A stretch of 37,958 bases of DNA. Source: Chara braunii (taxonomy: Eukaryota > Streptophyta > Charophyceae > Charales > Characeae). Below the pieces are notes generated by a model that searched no databases, was not told where the DNA came from, and saw only the letters and a program-made list of their open reading frames with translations. Shown here piece after piece: positions 8,351-18,867 of this stretch. Location: positions 3,428,001 to 3,465,958 of the forward strand of contig BFEA01000020.1 in the NCBI GenBank assembly GCA_003427395.1, written 5' to 3'. The position numbers were made by a program, and so were the translations under genes. Positions within the stretch are counted from its first letter, which is position 1; the number at the start of each line of letters is the position of its first letter.

Positions 8351-11300
8351 AGAAAGTGGCGAAGGCTCATTCTCACAGGCCTTCTAACAGGAGTGGGAAG
8401 CAAAACCCACCTTCACATGTACATAATTTCACTGCCACAACAGAAACAGAAAGGCATGCACACACCCTACCCAACCTTCAACCCCCTCCCCCCCCTCCCC
8501 CCCCTCCCCCCCCAAACTCGTTAATCCCATGCGAAAGCCATGCACACACCCCACACAAACTTCGATCGGCTATCCATACCAACACGTCGATCCCATGTGC
8601 TTCAGCTCAACGACACACGAGTTCTGGCAATCAAAAGCTAGGATTTCCTGACTGAATAGGGTCCTGTGCATGATCAGACAGTTTTCAGTATGTCCCCACT
8701 CCCAACACAAACTCTCCCCCCAGTCCCCTACCTTGTTGTGTCCACTGTCTGTTGCAGACTCTTGGCTACATGCAACGGGACAAGGACAGACATGAAGCTA
8801 AGAGAGCGGACTACCTGGAAAAGCTCACATGCAGTAGCAGTCATGCCCCCTCCCCTCCTCCGAAGAACGAGGGACAGACCATGTCCCCTCCCCTCCGACG
8901 AAGAAAGAGGGGGAGAACGGCGGCGGCAACCGTCTTCGTCATTAGCATAAGGCACGAGAACTGGGGGGCACAGAACCATGGACACGGCAAAACCAGGGGG
9001 GAAACCACAAAGGATTGCCTGCCTCAGGGCCAGCAACTTATTGCGGTCTGAGGCCTCACTGACATAATACAAAAAAAGACATACAAATCGTCACAAGCGA
9101 GAACCAACCAACATGCAAGAATACCAGAAGGTCACTGGCATCAGACACGGCAAGGAAAAAATAACTGTCTCGACAACCCCTCAAAACACCTTTTCTACGT
9201 ACCTATGAAACCAATGTCTCACACAAGCGTACACCAATAACTTGTACACACTGCATTGTCTGCCCGCATGCAGCTTTGCTTCGCCTCTCTACACCAGATC
9301 CAGATGCTCTTCTTGTTTCGTCAACTCACAGCCGTCTCATGAGATTGCAGCAGCAAGAAAAGTGAGAAAATTGCAATGACCTCCTCAAATGGGTATTCAT
9401 TAAAAGAAAAACTGACTGAAAACTGACCTGAGATTCGACGAAGTTTCTTAAGACACATCCAGCCAGATTATCATTATCTTTCTGTAACTCCCCCACTCCT
9501 TTGCAAACTCTTGGCCACAATAACCCTGGCAAGCCGCCATCAGATGGCGGCCGCCCACGACTGTCAGAAAAGATGAGCGGGGCCAGCCCGGGGAGGGGGA
9601 AATACGATCAGAAATGATGAGGGGGAAAAGAGGGGGTCACGCTATTGTCACCCCACACAGAAAGCTTGAGGGTGTCACTGGGGGTGGCAGCGGGGGGCGC
9701 AACAGGACCACCCACCGAGGACTCCCTTCCCTGCTGAGACAGCCAGTCGTAGCAGTGGGCTATGGGGAGAAGAAAGGGGCCAATGCTCGGCAACTCAGAC
9801 TGTGTCGTCCAGAAGAAAGGCCAACCAGATTGACAATCCAGACTGTGACTCCTTAGAGACACTCACAGAAGAGATGCATTGAACGTGGACATTCCAGATC
9901 CCTTTCAGCCCACAACAATACAGAGAAGTAATAGCACCCAGAGCGAGGTAAGCTGCTCGTCCTTCGATAGAAGGGTGGTCATATCTGCAAGCAAGCAATG
10001 TAAGCAACCTACCTACCTTCTCCTATTCCACAAGGAATATTCGTGCGTATAAACAGGAACGCCAACACAAGGCAAGGAACAGTAATGCGATTAGATCGAC
10101 AGAGATACAGCTCTAGAGTCATGAAACCACATGACTACTCACTCAGGCACAACAAGGACTGGACGGCAGGTCGTGCTCAAACTCCTGCTATAGAGAGATG
10201 GTGACCATTAGCAACGTTCCATAAACAGAAAGGCAAACCAACCTTGCTGCAATACATTGGCCACAGCAAATTGCTTTCCATGAGATATCCCCTCCCCTTC
10301 TTATCTACACTTAAAAGAATACACAACGGCACGATGGAGACTGACTTGCCAGAGAAGTCAGACTCCAGTCCCCGCCTTTCCCCTGCAGGACTCTCTTCTC
10401 CATCAACACTTCCCTACCCCCTACCCCCCCCCCGCTCCTTCCCCCTCCCCTCCCTTCCCTCCCGCTCCCTCCCGCTTTCTCACACACACACACACACACG
10501 CACTACCTGCACATCCTACTGCTGCACTCGTACACACCTATCCCCACACCTCTGCTGCATGGCAGAGAAGATGGTTGCAACACCCAGACCTGCCGGCGTT
10601 GCTTGGTCGAGCCATCAATCCACCCACCCTTTTTTTCTCAACTTAAATACTCTTCTTCTTCAAAACACTCTTCCATTTGTCTCCAATTGATCCCATCTAT
10701 AGCCCAGTGCAGGTGACTGTTCGATACGTCACATGCTTGTGATGTCTGCTGTCACGTGCTGTGCTACAACTTTCTCAAAGGAAATCAACGAGGGGCATAT
10801 TGCTGCTTACCTGCAGACCACTATACCACCCCATCAAAGTCGCCGATCTAAATCCGGCACCGGGGGCGATGCAAATGTGATGTAGCCCCCCCCCCCATTC
10901 CCTCCCCACTGTCAAGCTCCTTCCGTTCCGTCAAAAGTATCTTACTCCAATAATGGAGTTCGCAGTTGTTTTAATCCCCTCACCGCATCCACCGCAGTCT
11001 CTTCTCAACATACAGTCAGACCCTCTTTAACTGCTTCCGGGCCTGACAGGAGATTCGACTCACACGTTGCCAATTCTGCTAGCATTGCTTATTCACACCC
11101 GTACATCCCAGATACCAGAATCAACGGCCAGCAATCACCAGCAGCAGCAGCAGAGATACAACCAGTTATGCCAGACACCTGAGATGCAGTCTGGCATGCA
11201 TGCTTGGCAGTGTGAATGCCCTCCTGGCCACTAACATGCGACGGGACCAAGCGCTCGTATCTTGTACATAACAGTAATCAACCATGTTTATGCATTTGCC

Positions 11301-11394
11301 AGGCAGAGATTGTTTATGAGCCCTTTGGGCAATCGCCAAGGCATATACGCGACCGACCAACGACCGTAGACTTGGCGGGGCCAGAAAGAGGTGG
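8351..11394. other. Non-coding or unresolved stretch
   Basis: No gene could be supported. Contents include a C-rich tract at about 8484-8515, short frames on both strands at 8728-9072 and 9608-9862 that overlap each other and match nothing recognised, a C-rich run and (CA)n at about 10,420-10,500, and a C run at about 10,888. Part of the left side of 11,394 may be the 3' UTR of the nucleoporin-like exon transcribed leftwards. Confidence 0.35.
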
Positions 11395-11849
11395 TCATGT
11401 TCCATCCATGCTGTGATCCATTGTCGGCCAACCTGTGAGACTGCCATTGGAGGGAATCCCCACTGCTGCGGAAGTTGCCGCCGGTTGCGCAGGAGCGGAC
11501 ATTGAACCAAACACAAAATTTGGGTCCAACTGCACAGGGTTCCGGAGGCTGTTTCCAAAAGAGAAGGTGAAAGGTGCCTGCTGTGACAAATCACAGGATG
11601 CGGGAGAACTGGATGCAAGAAACCCGAATGTTGGGGCTGTGACAGGCATTGGAGATGGCACAGGGGAGTTGAATAGAAACACAGGAGGTGGATTTGGTGC
11701 AGTGTTGGGGTTGACCTGAGCATTTAAAGGACCTGCGGAAGCATCACTCACTCTCGAAGTGCCTCCTGGGGACAAAACATTGGGAATCAGCGATGGTACC
11801 TCCTTCCCAAACATAAGGGTCTCAAACTCCTGCAACTGGCGAAAAATCA
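11395..11849 (-). CDS. C-terminal exon of an FG-repeat nucleoporin-like protein (candidate)
   Basis: An open frame runs leftwards to TGA at 11,395-11,397. An AG splice acceptor preceded by TGGTGC ends at 11,850, giving a ~455-nt terminal exon that begins VIFRQLQEFETLMFG. The ~150 residues are rich in Pro, Ser, Ala and Asn and contain PTFGFLASSS, FTFSFGNS and NFVFGSM, which are FxFG/FG-type motifs. Such repeats line the nuclear pore channel and bind transport receptors. This pattern is the only basis for the name; a related FG-rich nuclear protein would look the same. If the acceptor is used, earlier exons lie to the right, possibly beyond the gypsy insertion at 12,362. An alternative start at 11,973 gives a 192-residue frame, but its first 40 residues look intronic. 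It has no frameshifts, unlike everything else here. Confidence 0.4.
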
Positions 11850-11973
11850 CTGCACCAGGCATGACAGCAAACAAGACCACACCATTAAAGAATAATAAAT
11901 AAAATGCATCCGCGTTTTCCCTTGGCCTGCACTTTGTGGCCATGAAAATGTGCAGCCTTATTTTGCTTCCCAA

Positions 11974-12036
11974 GCAACATCAAGAATGACAGATGGATTT
12001 TAACTTTTAAGGATCCACATTCTCCCTCACCCACAG

Positions 12037-12075
<39 letters not shown>

Positions 12076-12361
12076 CCCCAAAATCTTATGAACCTTTTCC
12101 ACGCCAGATTCAAGTACATGATACAGTGCACAGCCCCCAACTTCAGGGCTCTACAACTCTGCTGATGATTTCATGAACCGTTCCCTTTGCTGATCATTCA
12201 CAGATCCACCAACTTCCAATCAGGGATAAGAAATGACGGCATGGTTGCACTATTGACTTTTTCAACTGACTTCTGGGTGTAATTGCAGTCTGATGCATCC
12301 ACGTGAGGCAATACTTGCAGACAGAGACTGCAATCTAGAAAAGTCCTTGTCAGTACGCATG
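11974..12361. other. Non-coding stretch with long poly-C
   Basis: This contains a C homopolymer of about 45 bp (about 12,029-12,074) broken by one G. The segment 12,277-12,308 resembles the 2454/2619 dispersed repeat. It ends at the left boundary of the gypsy element, where the last four bases (12,358-12,361, CATG) are repeated just after the 3' LTR. Confidence 0.6.
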
Positions 12362-13334
12362 TGCGAGGGTTTGATCCCTCGGCATAACCCAAGTGAAGGC
12401 AGGCATCTGAACTCGTCAATTCTTGCAAATCTTGGTCGGCGCCAGACAGTTGCCACACTCCGGTTGGTTACATCCGCCTTGCTCGTGAGTATCCACAATA
12501 TTCGTGAGCCTTCCAGGCTCTTCCAGCAACGTGGTCGAAGCAGGGAGTATCGCCCGCTTGTGCCTGGGTGGTCGGTTGGTCATGCCTAACCAATTCGGTC
12601 CCAGGCCACTGTCGTAACGGGCCTGGGAACAGATACTTTGGCTGAGACTGAAGCTACTGGGAAACTGGGTCTGATGGAGTGTGGCAAGGCAAAGCCCCGC
12701 CACTTTCCATATGGGAGAGGGCTGGGCGCCAGATGGGGATTCGGGCACTTACATGCTGATGCAGCAGCACTGCTGCTGGAGCTAGCGCTCGCACACTGCT
12801 GCGCTAGAGTATGGTGAGTGTGCGTGCGCGCGTGCGGTCATGCAGAAGCAGGGCGCTGCTGTGGGCAGAGGCGTAGCCAGCCATAGCCGTGGTGGGCTTG
12901 GATAAGGTCAGCAGAGGTGGTGGCGGTCTTCGTGTATGGGAAGGAGACGTGGGTAGAGAAGACGACGGAGAGAAAGAGAGAGAGATGAGGATGATCATAC
13001 GAGGGGACGTACCTGGTCTTGGCGATTGTCTACGAGGGTCGACATCTTCATGTACTTCGGTTCGGCTGCTGACATCAAGAGTTGCATTGTCAATTCGTAG
13101 GCGGGTAGTAACTATGTAATCGCAGTCTGGGCGCCGAGCGCCAGATAGCAGTAAGGGCTCTGGATACTGATGTTGGTGATGGCGAGAGCGTACACACGGA
13201 CTCAGTGTTGTGGGTCTCCATTGGTGTAGCATCGGTGCAATTCTGCTTTCCGGACAGTGTTGGACTTCCTGGCTTTTAATGTGATTTTGCAATCTGGAAT
13301 CTGTCATTTCGCTATTGCTCATTTTTTTCTTGCA
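12362..13334 (+). repeat. 5' LTR of the gypsy element
   Basis: Starts TG and ends CA and aligns along its length with 29,926-30,976. It lacks the long (GA)n expansion of the 3' copy, carrying only a short imperfect GAGAGAAAGAGAGAGAG at about 12,968-12,985. LTRs hold the element's promoter and polyadenylation signals, but no TATA box is certain. Confidence 0.85.
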
Positions 13335-13337
13335 ATT

Positions 13338-13360
13338 TGGTATCGGAGCTGGTTCGAACC
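13338..13360 (+). promoter_or_regulatory. tRNA primer-binding site
   Basis: TGGTATCGGAGC follows the LTR end after 3 bases. It differs by one base from the TGGTATCAGAGC complementary to the 3' end of initiator tRNA-Met used by many plant LTR elements. The match continues into GGTTCGAACC, the complement of a T-arm, which is why it resembles a tRNA B box. Reverse transcription would be primed here. Confidence 0.8.
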
Positions 13361-14610
13361 GCTCTGCTGGCGGCCTTCACAATAGCTGTTTGGTGCTTCG
13401 CTGGTAAATGGTGGGGCAGTGATAACGCTTGTGCGTTGGTAAGTGGCGGCCCAGTGTCATGTGGGTGCGGCGGGAAGGCTACGTAGCAATATTGGGATGC
13501 GGGTTGGATGATGAGAGCTTGCTGACGTGGCAATTTAAGCCGAGGTGGAACTGCATTGATTGTGGGTTGTGCCGAGGCATCGACCGGTTATCATAAATGC
13601 ACGTCAGGTTACTGGTGAGAAATCTGTGGTTGGGGGCAGCATTATGAGGTACGTTGCTTCTTACTTTATCTACCCTCCTCGTTACTTCTTACCGTGAGGA
13701 AGTGAGTGCTGTCTTGAGAGTCCTCTCATTGTGAGGTGTCGCGAGCTCTCAACCTTGAGAGTCCACATTCTTCCTGGAAGCAAGCTGGTTGGAGACGGGT
13801 GTTGCCTCTGAAGGGCCCTGGACGAAGCACTCGGGTCACGGTCACCATGCCAACCCGCTGGGATTAGTACACGGATGCTACGCTGCTTGTCCTTGGTACT
13901 GCTGGCTGCGCTATAGAGGGAACGTGGACTTACCAGTCCTACATGAGACGGATACCAGACCATCTATAAATATTTCTGGTGGATTCGAGTTGAATCCGGG
14001 CTGTGATCGGCGTCCTGTCTGCGACGTTAAATAATTCCTGAGGACCTTGGGGGCTGTCCTTAAACTGCCTCTTGATCAGCCAGATCAATCGGATGCAAGG
14101 CTCGTTGCACGCAAGGGTAAAGAACGGGCAGGACTGGTCATAAGCGAGTTCCTGTGCACAGGGGTGGGCCGTTGCACACCTTCAGACACGCCGCTACACC
14201 AGAGGTCTAGGACGTCGACATAAAGTGACTACTCGAGAGGGATAAAAGGGGGAGGGAGGATACCAGTGAACAGTTCAATTATTTATTATTGAAATTTCCA
14301 TTCTGCATGCCCACATCTAGCAAATGATTTTATTTTTATTTTTGATTAGCTAGTTGTGACTGACACTGCTAACAACTGACAAACAGCTGCAGATAGGTAG
14401 TATATATTCCTTGCTGCATTGCAATCTGTCTCAGACTAGTCAGAAATAGAAATAGAGTTGTTTGTAAGAATCTGAGATTATGTGCTATTACCGCTTGACT
14501 ACTTCCTTACAAAACTGGACCAGGTATTTATTTATTTTAATTGGTTGGATAGCATGCTGCAGTAGGTCCCAAAGAGGACACTAGTGTACATCGTAGACCA
14601 CGTGTAGCCC
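13361..14610 (+). other. Untranslated leader of the gypsy element
   Basis: About 1.25 kb lies between the primer-binding site and the first gag methionine with no recognisable coding sequence. The segment 14,270-14,520 is AT-rich. The leader is long, so an additional unrecognised insertion is possible. Confidence 0.5.
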
Positions 14611-15825
14611 ATGAGTGGAGATGACAGTGGGGCCGATAGGCTTGAAGAAGACGATAGGAGGATCACTAGAAGGCGGGCACTCAGTCGACCGATCACTAGA
14701 AGGCGGGCACTCAGTCGACCGATCAAGGAGAGGAAAGGAGGCTGCGGAGAGAAGCCAGAGGGAGAGGAATACTGCAGATGGCTAGGGAAGCAGCAGCCAA
14801 CGCTGCAAGGCCACTAGCAGTAGCAGCAGAGTCTAGAGCCGGAGCTGAGGCAGTCATGGCTTCCTCCTCTACACAAGTTTCCTCCTCTCAGGCATCTTCC
14901 TCAGGTGTCCGTCAGGGTGTTCTTCAGACGTCCGTTAGTCCGTCTGTTGGCCTTCAGTTCAGCCAGCAGCAACCCATGTCAGACGGAGATTATGAGGTCT
15001 AGAAAAGCTAGACTAGAGGCAAGGGGAGAAGATTAGGCAAGTTAGAAGCTATAGCTGAGTCAGCTCTCGATCCTGTAACACAGTCCCTTCGGAGGTCCCT
15101 ACTGAGTGTAGCCGAGGTACAAGCTGTGCAGCAAGAGATGTCAGCTGCGCTGATAGCTGGTCAGAATCAGATTCTGACCGCAATGCGGGCGCCACGACCT
15201 CCGGTCAGGCAGCAACAGTTTGTTGTAGCTCCCCCTCCGATTGCAGATCCTACCATGACGCTGCCTTCGACAGGACAACCCTTTATTCCTCAGTTTGGTA
15301 TTCACTTATCAGGCAGATTAGTAGTAGGTAGTAGTGGGCAGATTCCTGTACAGTCTTCTTCATTTCCCGAAGCTGTGGTTACCGCTACAGGGCAGCCACA
15401 AGTATAACAGCCTTTGCAACAGGGTCCGCAGCAGCAAGCGCTGCAGTGGCAACCCGTTCCACCGGTTCCGCAACTGTTGCAAAAGGCACAGGGTGTTGTA
15501 CAGCCTATGCAATGGGCGCCCAAGATAACCTTGCTGAGTCCTAAGCCGTTCTCTGGCAACAAGAAGAAGGAAGAGGACCTGGACACCTGGGTGAGGACTG
15601 TGCCTACTTAAGTGAGGCACAAGCTCACAAGGACAGAAGAGGAAGTTATTGTGGCTGCATCCTTTGTAGAAGGATCAGCAGCTAGATGGCTGAATGGTGT
15701 AGTACAACAGCAGGGCTATGGTCAGGCCTTTGATGGTTGGGCACAGGCTCGAACATCAGAAGAAATCGCACAGATGGTCTACAGCAGGTGGCATGATCCC
15801 CAAGGGGCTGAGAAGGCCACCAATT
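14611..15825 (+). pseudogene. gag (matrix/capsid part) of the gypsy element, broken
   Basis: Gag forms the particle shell. The likely start is ATG 14,611 (MSGDDSGADRLEEDDRR). An Ala/Ser/Gln-rich linker follows (14,778-15,400), then a capsid-like region with LDTWVRTVPT, HKLTRTEEEVIVAASFVEGS, AARWLNGVVQQQGYG and YSRWHDPQGAEKAT, a retrotransposon gag pattern in which a Trp-rich helical bundle precedes the nucleocapsid. The frame changes at about 14,770-14,800 and again near 14,995-15,030, and in-frame stops stand at 15,000, 15,405 and 15,609. A 30-bp exact duplication (14,661-14,720) repeats ten codons, ITRRRALSRP. Coding similarity ends abruptly at about 15,825 and resumes at about 16,609, marking an insertion. 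Confidence 0.75.
14661..14720 (+). repeat. Exact 30-bp tandem duplication in gag
   Basis: GATCACTAGAAGGCGGGCAC and the following TCAGTCGACC are repeated without change at 14,691. The duplication is a multiple of three and keeps the frame. Confidence 0.95.
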
Positions 15826-15961
15826 CACTGGTACTAACCTGTGAAATTGGCGCTGTGCTGCAGGTACCTCGAAGACGAAGCTGTAGCTATGGCGCTGCAG
15901 GTAAGTCTCCGTGGCCTCCGCCCAATCTCTCTCTCTCCAGTACTACTCTAGCTCCTACTAC

Positions 15962-16031
15962 CGCCCAGCGCTGAAGACTACTGCTAACGCTACTAGCGCC
16001 CAGCGCTGAAGACTACTGCTAGCGCTACTAC
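15962..16031 (+). repeat. 35-bp tandem repeat, two copies
   Basis: CGCCCAGCGCTGAAGACTAC starts at 15,962 and again at 15,997, each followed by TGCTARCGCTACTA. A partial third TCCTGAAGACTAC occurs near 16,070. Confidence 0.85.
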
Positions 16032-16372
16032 TACTCCTGCAGCGCTCCTCCAGTGTGCTGCTGCCGAGTCCTGAAGACTACCTCCTGCCTCCTAAACTGC
16101 CCGTGAAGTGCCTGGGAAGTACCTAGGAACTACCTGCAGCCTGCACTGCGGGCCAGTCTTATATAGTGCTGGCCCGTCCAGGAGGCTGCTCTTGCCAATG
16201 CCAAAACGTGCCAGACCCTGGGGTTGAAGCTCAAACAAAGGTTGGCCTGAGCTAAAACCCTGGTCTGGTGCCTGAGTTTCAGGGCAGGCCGATCTTATGA
16301 GGGCCTGAAAATGGCCCTCAGTTTCAGGCTGAAAGGACTCAGGACCGGAAAGGCCCTGTTTTAGGCTGAAAC

Positions 16373-16580
16373 GACACAGGGCCTGTAGGCCCTTGTTTTC
16401 AGGCTTTCAGGCTGAAACGACACAGGGCCTGTAGGCCCTTGCTTTCAGGCTTTCAGACTGAAAACGACACAGGGCCTGTAGGCCCTTGTTTTGAGGCTTT
16501 CAGGGCTGAAAACGACATGGGGCCTGTAGGCCCTTGTTTTCAGGCTTTCAGGCTGAAAACGACACGGGCCTGGAAATGGC
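16373..16580 (+). repeat. Minisatellite with hairpin units, 46-48 bp
   Basis: GACACAGGGCCTGTAGGCCC starts at 16,373, 16,419, 16,466, 16,514 (variant GACATGGGG) and 16,561 (partial). Each full unit carries the inverted repeat GGGCCT-GT-AGGCCC and ends TTTCAGGCTGAAA, another palindrome. Spacers are not unique, so it is not a CRISPR array. Confidence 0.9.
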
Positions 16581-16608
16581 CCGTGCAGCCTGTTGCAGGC
16601 GCAGCATG

Positions 16609-17308
16609 TAACATCTGGGGTCAAAGAGATACCGGACAGTCCGCAAAGTTACAAACGACGTACAGCGACTGATCGTCGTGCCTGGTGTGAGGAATGAACC
16701 CCAGGTACTCACAACTTATTTAAGATGCCTTCCTACAGATGTAAAAAATAAGTTGGTTGATGAGGCCAACTCAAACAGCATAACTTGCTACTTTTAGCAA
16801 GAAGGCCTTGGACAAAGAGGCTAAGCTTGGGAGTGCCCAGCACGGGCCAGCAGGGGCCGGTAGATGGGAGAAAGAAGAAGCACCCCCAAGACTGGAAGGA
16901 GAAAGGCAATCTCATGGTCGTTGACCACGATGGTCAAAGGACTGAGATTGACGATTTCTCTGGGATTGAGACAGAGTTGGATGGGGGTGGAAAAACTTCA
17001 GATGGTGGAGTAACCATGCCCATTACAGAAAAGACTAAGGGGAACGGGAAACAGAAGGTAGGCCGCCCTAAGGGTCAATATGACTAAGGAACACCCATAA
17101 GGGTGAAGCTAGGTCTAGAGTACGAGGTGTGGTGAGACTGTGTTTCAGAGGCGCTTGCCTGAACTATGGCCAGTATGGTCACACCATGGCTAAGTGCAAG
17201 AGTAAGCGGTTTGCCATGAAGGTCGCGTCGTCAATAGTGACGGTCGGATCTTCAAACTGTGGTGGTGGTGTTGCGAGCATTTCGCAGGAAAACACCTCGG
17301 GCCAGTAG
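16609..17308 (+). pseudogene. gag C-terminus and nucleocapsid zinc knuckle, mutated
   Basis: This continues gag after the insertion: RLIVVPGVRNEPQVLTTYLR and CLPTDVKNKLVDEAN close the capsid part. GNLMVVDHDGQRTEIDDFSG and the AT-hook-like KVGRPKGQYD follow. The CCHC zinc knuckle at 17,156-17,197 reads CLNYGQYGHTMAKC: spacing C-x2-Y-x4-H-x4-C shows that the second zinc-binding Cys is now Tyr (TGT or TGC to TAT), which should abolish zinc and RNA binding. Stops and frame changes occur at about 16,795, 17,085 and 17,100-17,150. The reading frame ends at TAG 17,306-17,308; pol resumes in another frame, so a normal gag-pol frame change is possible here. Confidence 0.75.
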
Positions 17309-17310
17309 GA

Positions 17311-17370
17311 GTGTTAGCCGCTCTTACTCGCGCTGAAGTAGTGTTAGCCGCTCTTACTCGCGCTGAAGTA
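17311..17370 (+). repeat. Exact 30-bp tandem duplication in pol
   Basis: GTGTTAGCCGCTCTTACTCG plus CGCTGAAGTA is repeated exactly at 17,341, keeping the frame. Confidence 0.95.
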
Positions 17371-17477
17371 ATAACTTTACGTTCTCCATTCCAAGTGAAG
17401 GCCAAAGCTATCGACACATTGATCGCCCTGCAGACAGATCTAGGCCAATCGATGCACTGTTCGATGGTTGTGTCTGA
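17311..17477 (+). pseudogene. Start of gypsy pol, split by the Harbinger-like insertion
   Basis: A short open segment (VLAALTRAEV twice, then FQVKAKAIDTLIAL and MHCSMVVS) leads into the insertion at 17,478. Removing the insertion plus one TGA copy joins ...MVVS to ESLEELQTEW in frame at 21,931, directly upstream of protease. It includes an exact 30-bp tandem duplication (17,311-17,340 and 17,341-17,370). The segment itself matches no catalytic domain I recognise. Confidence 0.65.
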
Positions 17478-17508
17478 GGGGTGGACCCCACTGTTCGACA
17501 GCCTGGAA

Positions 17509-18867
17509 ATTCCTTTCCAGGTTGGTGTGTTTCGGACTCCACTCATCTGGAAAACCGGATGGAAACCCACAGTGGAAAGGTTTTTCAGACCCCATCGACC
17601 TTGGAAGGACGACGCGGGAAAGGTGTCAGAAGCGTTTCTACATGGTTGTGGCCTGGAAACGGGCGGAAAGGTCATTCCACGACCTTTCCAAAAAGGCCTT
17701 CCAACCAACTAGGAGGGGGGGGAGGGCATATTCTCCCATGGAAAGAAGAGGCTGCGCGGGTGTGGTCCAGCTGACGTCACGGCGGACCGTTTCATGGGCG
17801 GGCAAGCGCCCTCGAGCATGCACTGCCCTGTCACACGGTTCTGATGTGGGCCGTTGTGTGGCTGGCCTGCACGGGCCCTGGTTTCTGAACAGCAAAGGTT
17901 TTCAAATTCGAGATCGGGTGGGCCGTGGACGATGGCCAGCCATGCAAGGGTGATCCAGCCACGAGCGGGCACCATATGGACGCACGTGCAAATCCCGTTA
18001 TCCCTGAGCATTGTCCTCGTGCCGGGTACTGGGATCCGAAGGTGTGTTCGAAGTGCAATGCCATCGCTGACGAGCATCATAGGCGCTGGAAGTGGGGCCT
18101 GTGGCCGGGGTCATCGGTTCTGGCAGCGTCCTCGGGCAGGGTGCGGGCGATGGTTGCATGTGGAAGGGGCGGCTGGCGCAGCGACGGTTGTCCGGGCAGG
18201 GAAGCGTTCACGGGAAGGTGCTTCGCCAATCACTCATGGTGCGAACATACTGCATTGATTGCTGCTTCAGCCTGTATGGGCTGTGACGGGAGTTGTGGTT
18301 CCACGTATACCGGCATTGTCTTCATCAGCTCTTCGTCATCCTCATCAGATTGCGTGTGGCCGAACAACTGATACCGATCTTCGCCGCCGTCCTCTAGAGT
18401 GGGCTGCACGCGATTGCGTACTCCAATCTCCACATCCGCATATTGTCCACGCGACCGTTGCACTTTCTTCCTGTCGCTGCCATGCCTGTCCATCGTGCCA
18501 TCATCGTTGCTGCCCCCTGCCGTTGTTGTCATCCACGAAGCAAGCAGTGTTGGCAGACGAACGCAGCAATTGTGGGCTTTGATAGGCTGCTGTTTTGTTG
18601 TCATCGTCGTCATCTTCACCGCCGTGTTGTTGTCCATTTTCATGTTGTGCGTCGTTCTCTTCTTCCTCTTGTAGTGGCCGATGTTGGGACCGTAGTGGTG
18701 CACGCAGCCGATCTGCTTGCGGTGCTCAGCATCGAAGCTCATGGCATTTGCAGGAAGGGGGGGGGGGAGAGGATGGATCCGAGTCGGTGGAGGGAGGACA
18801 ACCAGGGAGGCATTGAGGGGGGGGTCCCGACGCCGGACGGACGTCCGCAGCCAGGCAGTCCGTACTC
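17509..18867. other. Left interior of the Harbinger-like element, no supported gene
   Basis: GC-rich sequence with overlapping frames on both strands. A minus-strand frame at 18,230-18,742 ends with an acidic stretch (HTQSDEDDEELMKTMP) and looks somewhat protein-like, but no domain was recognised. It lies opposite weaker frames and is not called as a gene. Confidence 0.4.

Larger units (their letters stand above)
15826..16608. mobile_element. ~0.8-kb insertion interrupting gag (class unknown)
   Basis: Gag similarity stops after GAEKATN (about 15,825) and resumes at SKRYRTVRKV (about 16,630), where the two sides are adjacent in intact gag. The intervening DNA has a 35-bp tandem repeat (15,962-16,031) and a 46-48-bp minisatellite (16,373-16,580). 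No clear inverted termini or target duplication were found; both ends contain CTGCAGG/GCTGC words. It may be a small non-autonomous transposon. Exact boundaries are uncertain by tens of bases. Confidence 0.5.

Noticed and set aside
8666-9072. Frames on both strands around 8.7-9.1 kb
   Set aside because: Mutually overlapping, proline- and arginine-rich, with no domain or start context.
9608-9862. Overlapping plus and minus frames of about 80 residues
   Set aside because: Both strands are open over the same interval, no domain is recognisable and no splice context decides between them.
13338-13375. Possible tRNA gene because of GGTTCGAACC
   Set aside because: The position directly after the LTR and the TGGTATCNGAGC match identify a primer-binding site; no cloverleaf forms.
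16373-16580. Possible CRISPR array
   Set aside because: Units are contiguous with no unique spacers, contain internal hairpins, and the genome is eukaryotic.
18230-18742. A 170-residue minus-strand frame in the Harbinger-like element
   Set aside because: Composition is partly protein-like, but no domain, start context or partner frame supports it; kept only as a note.
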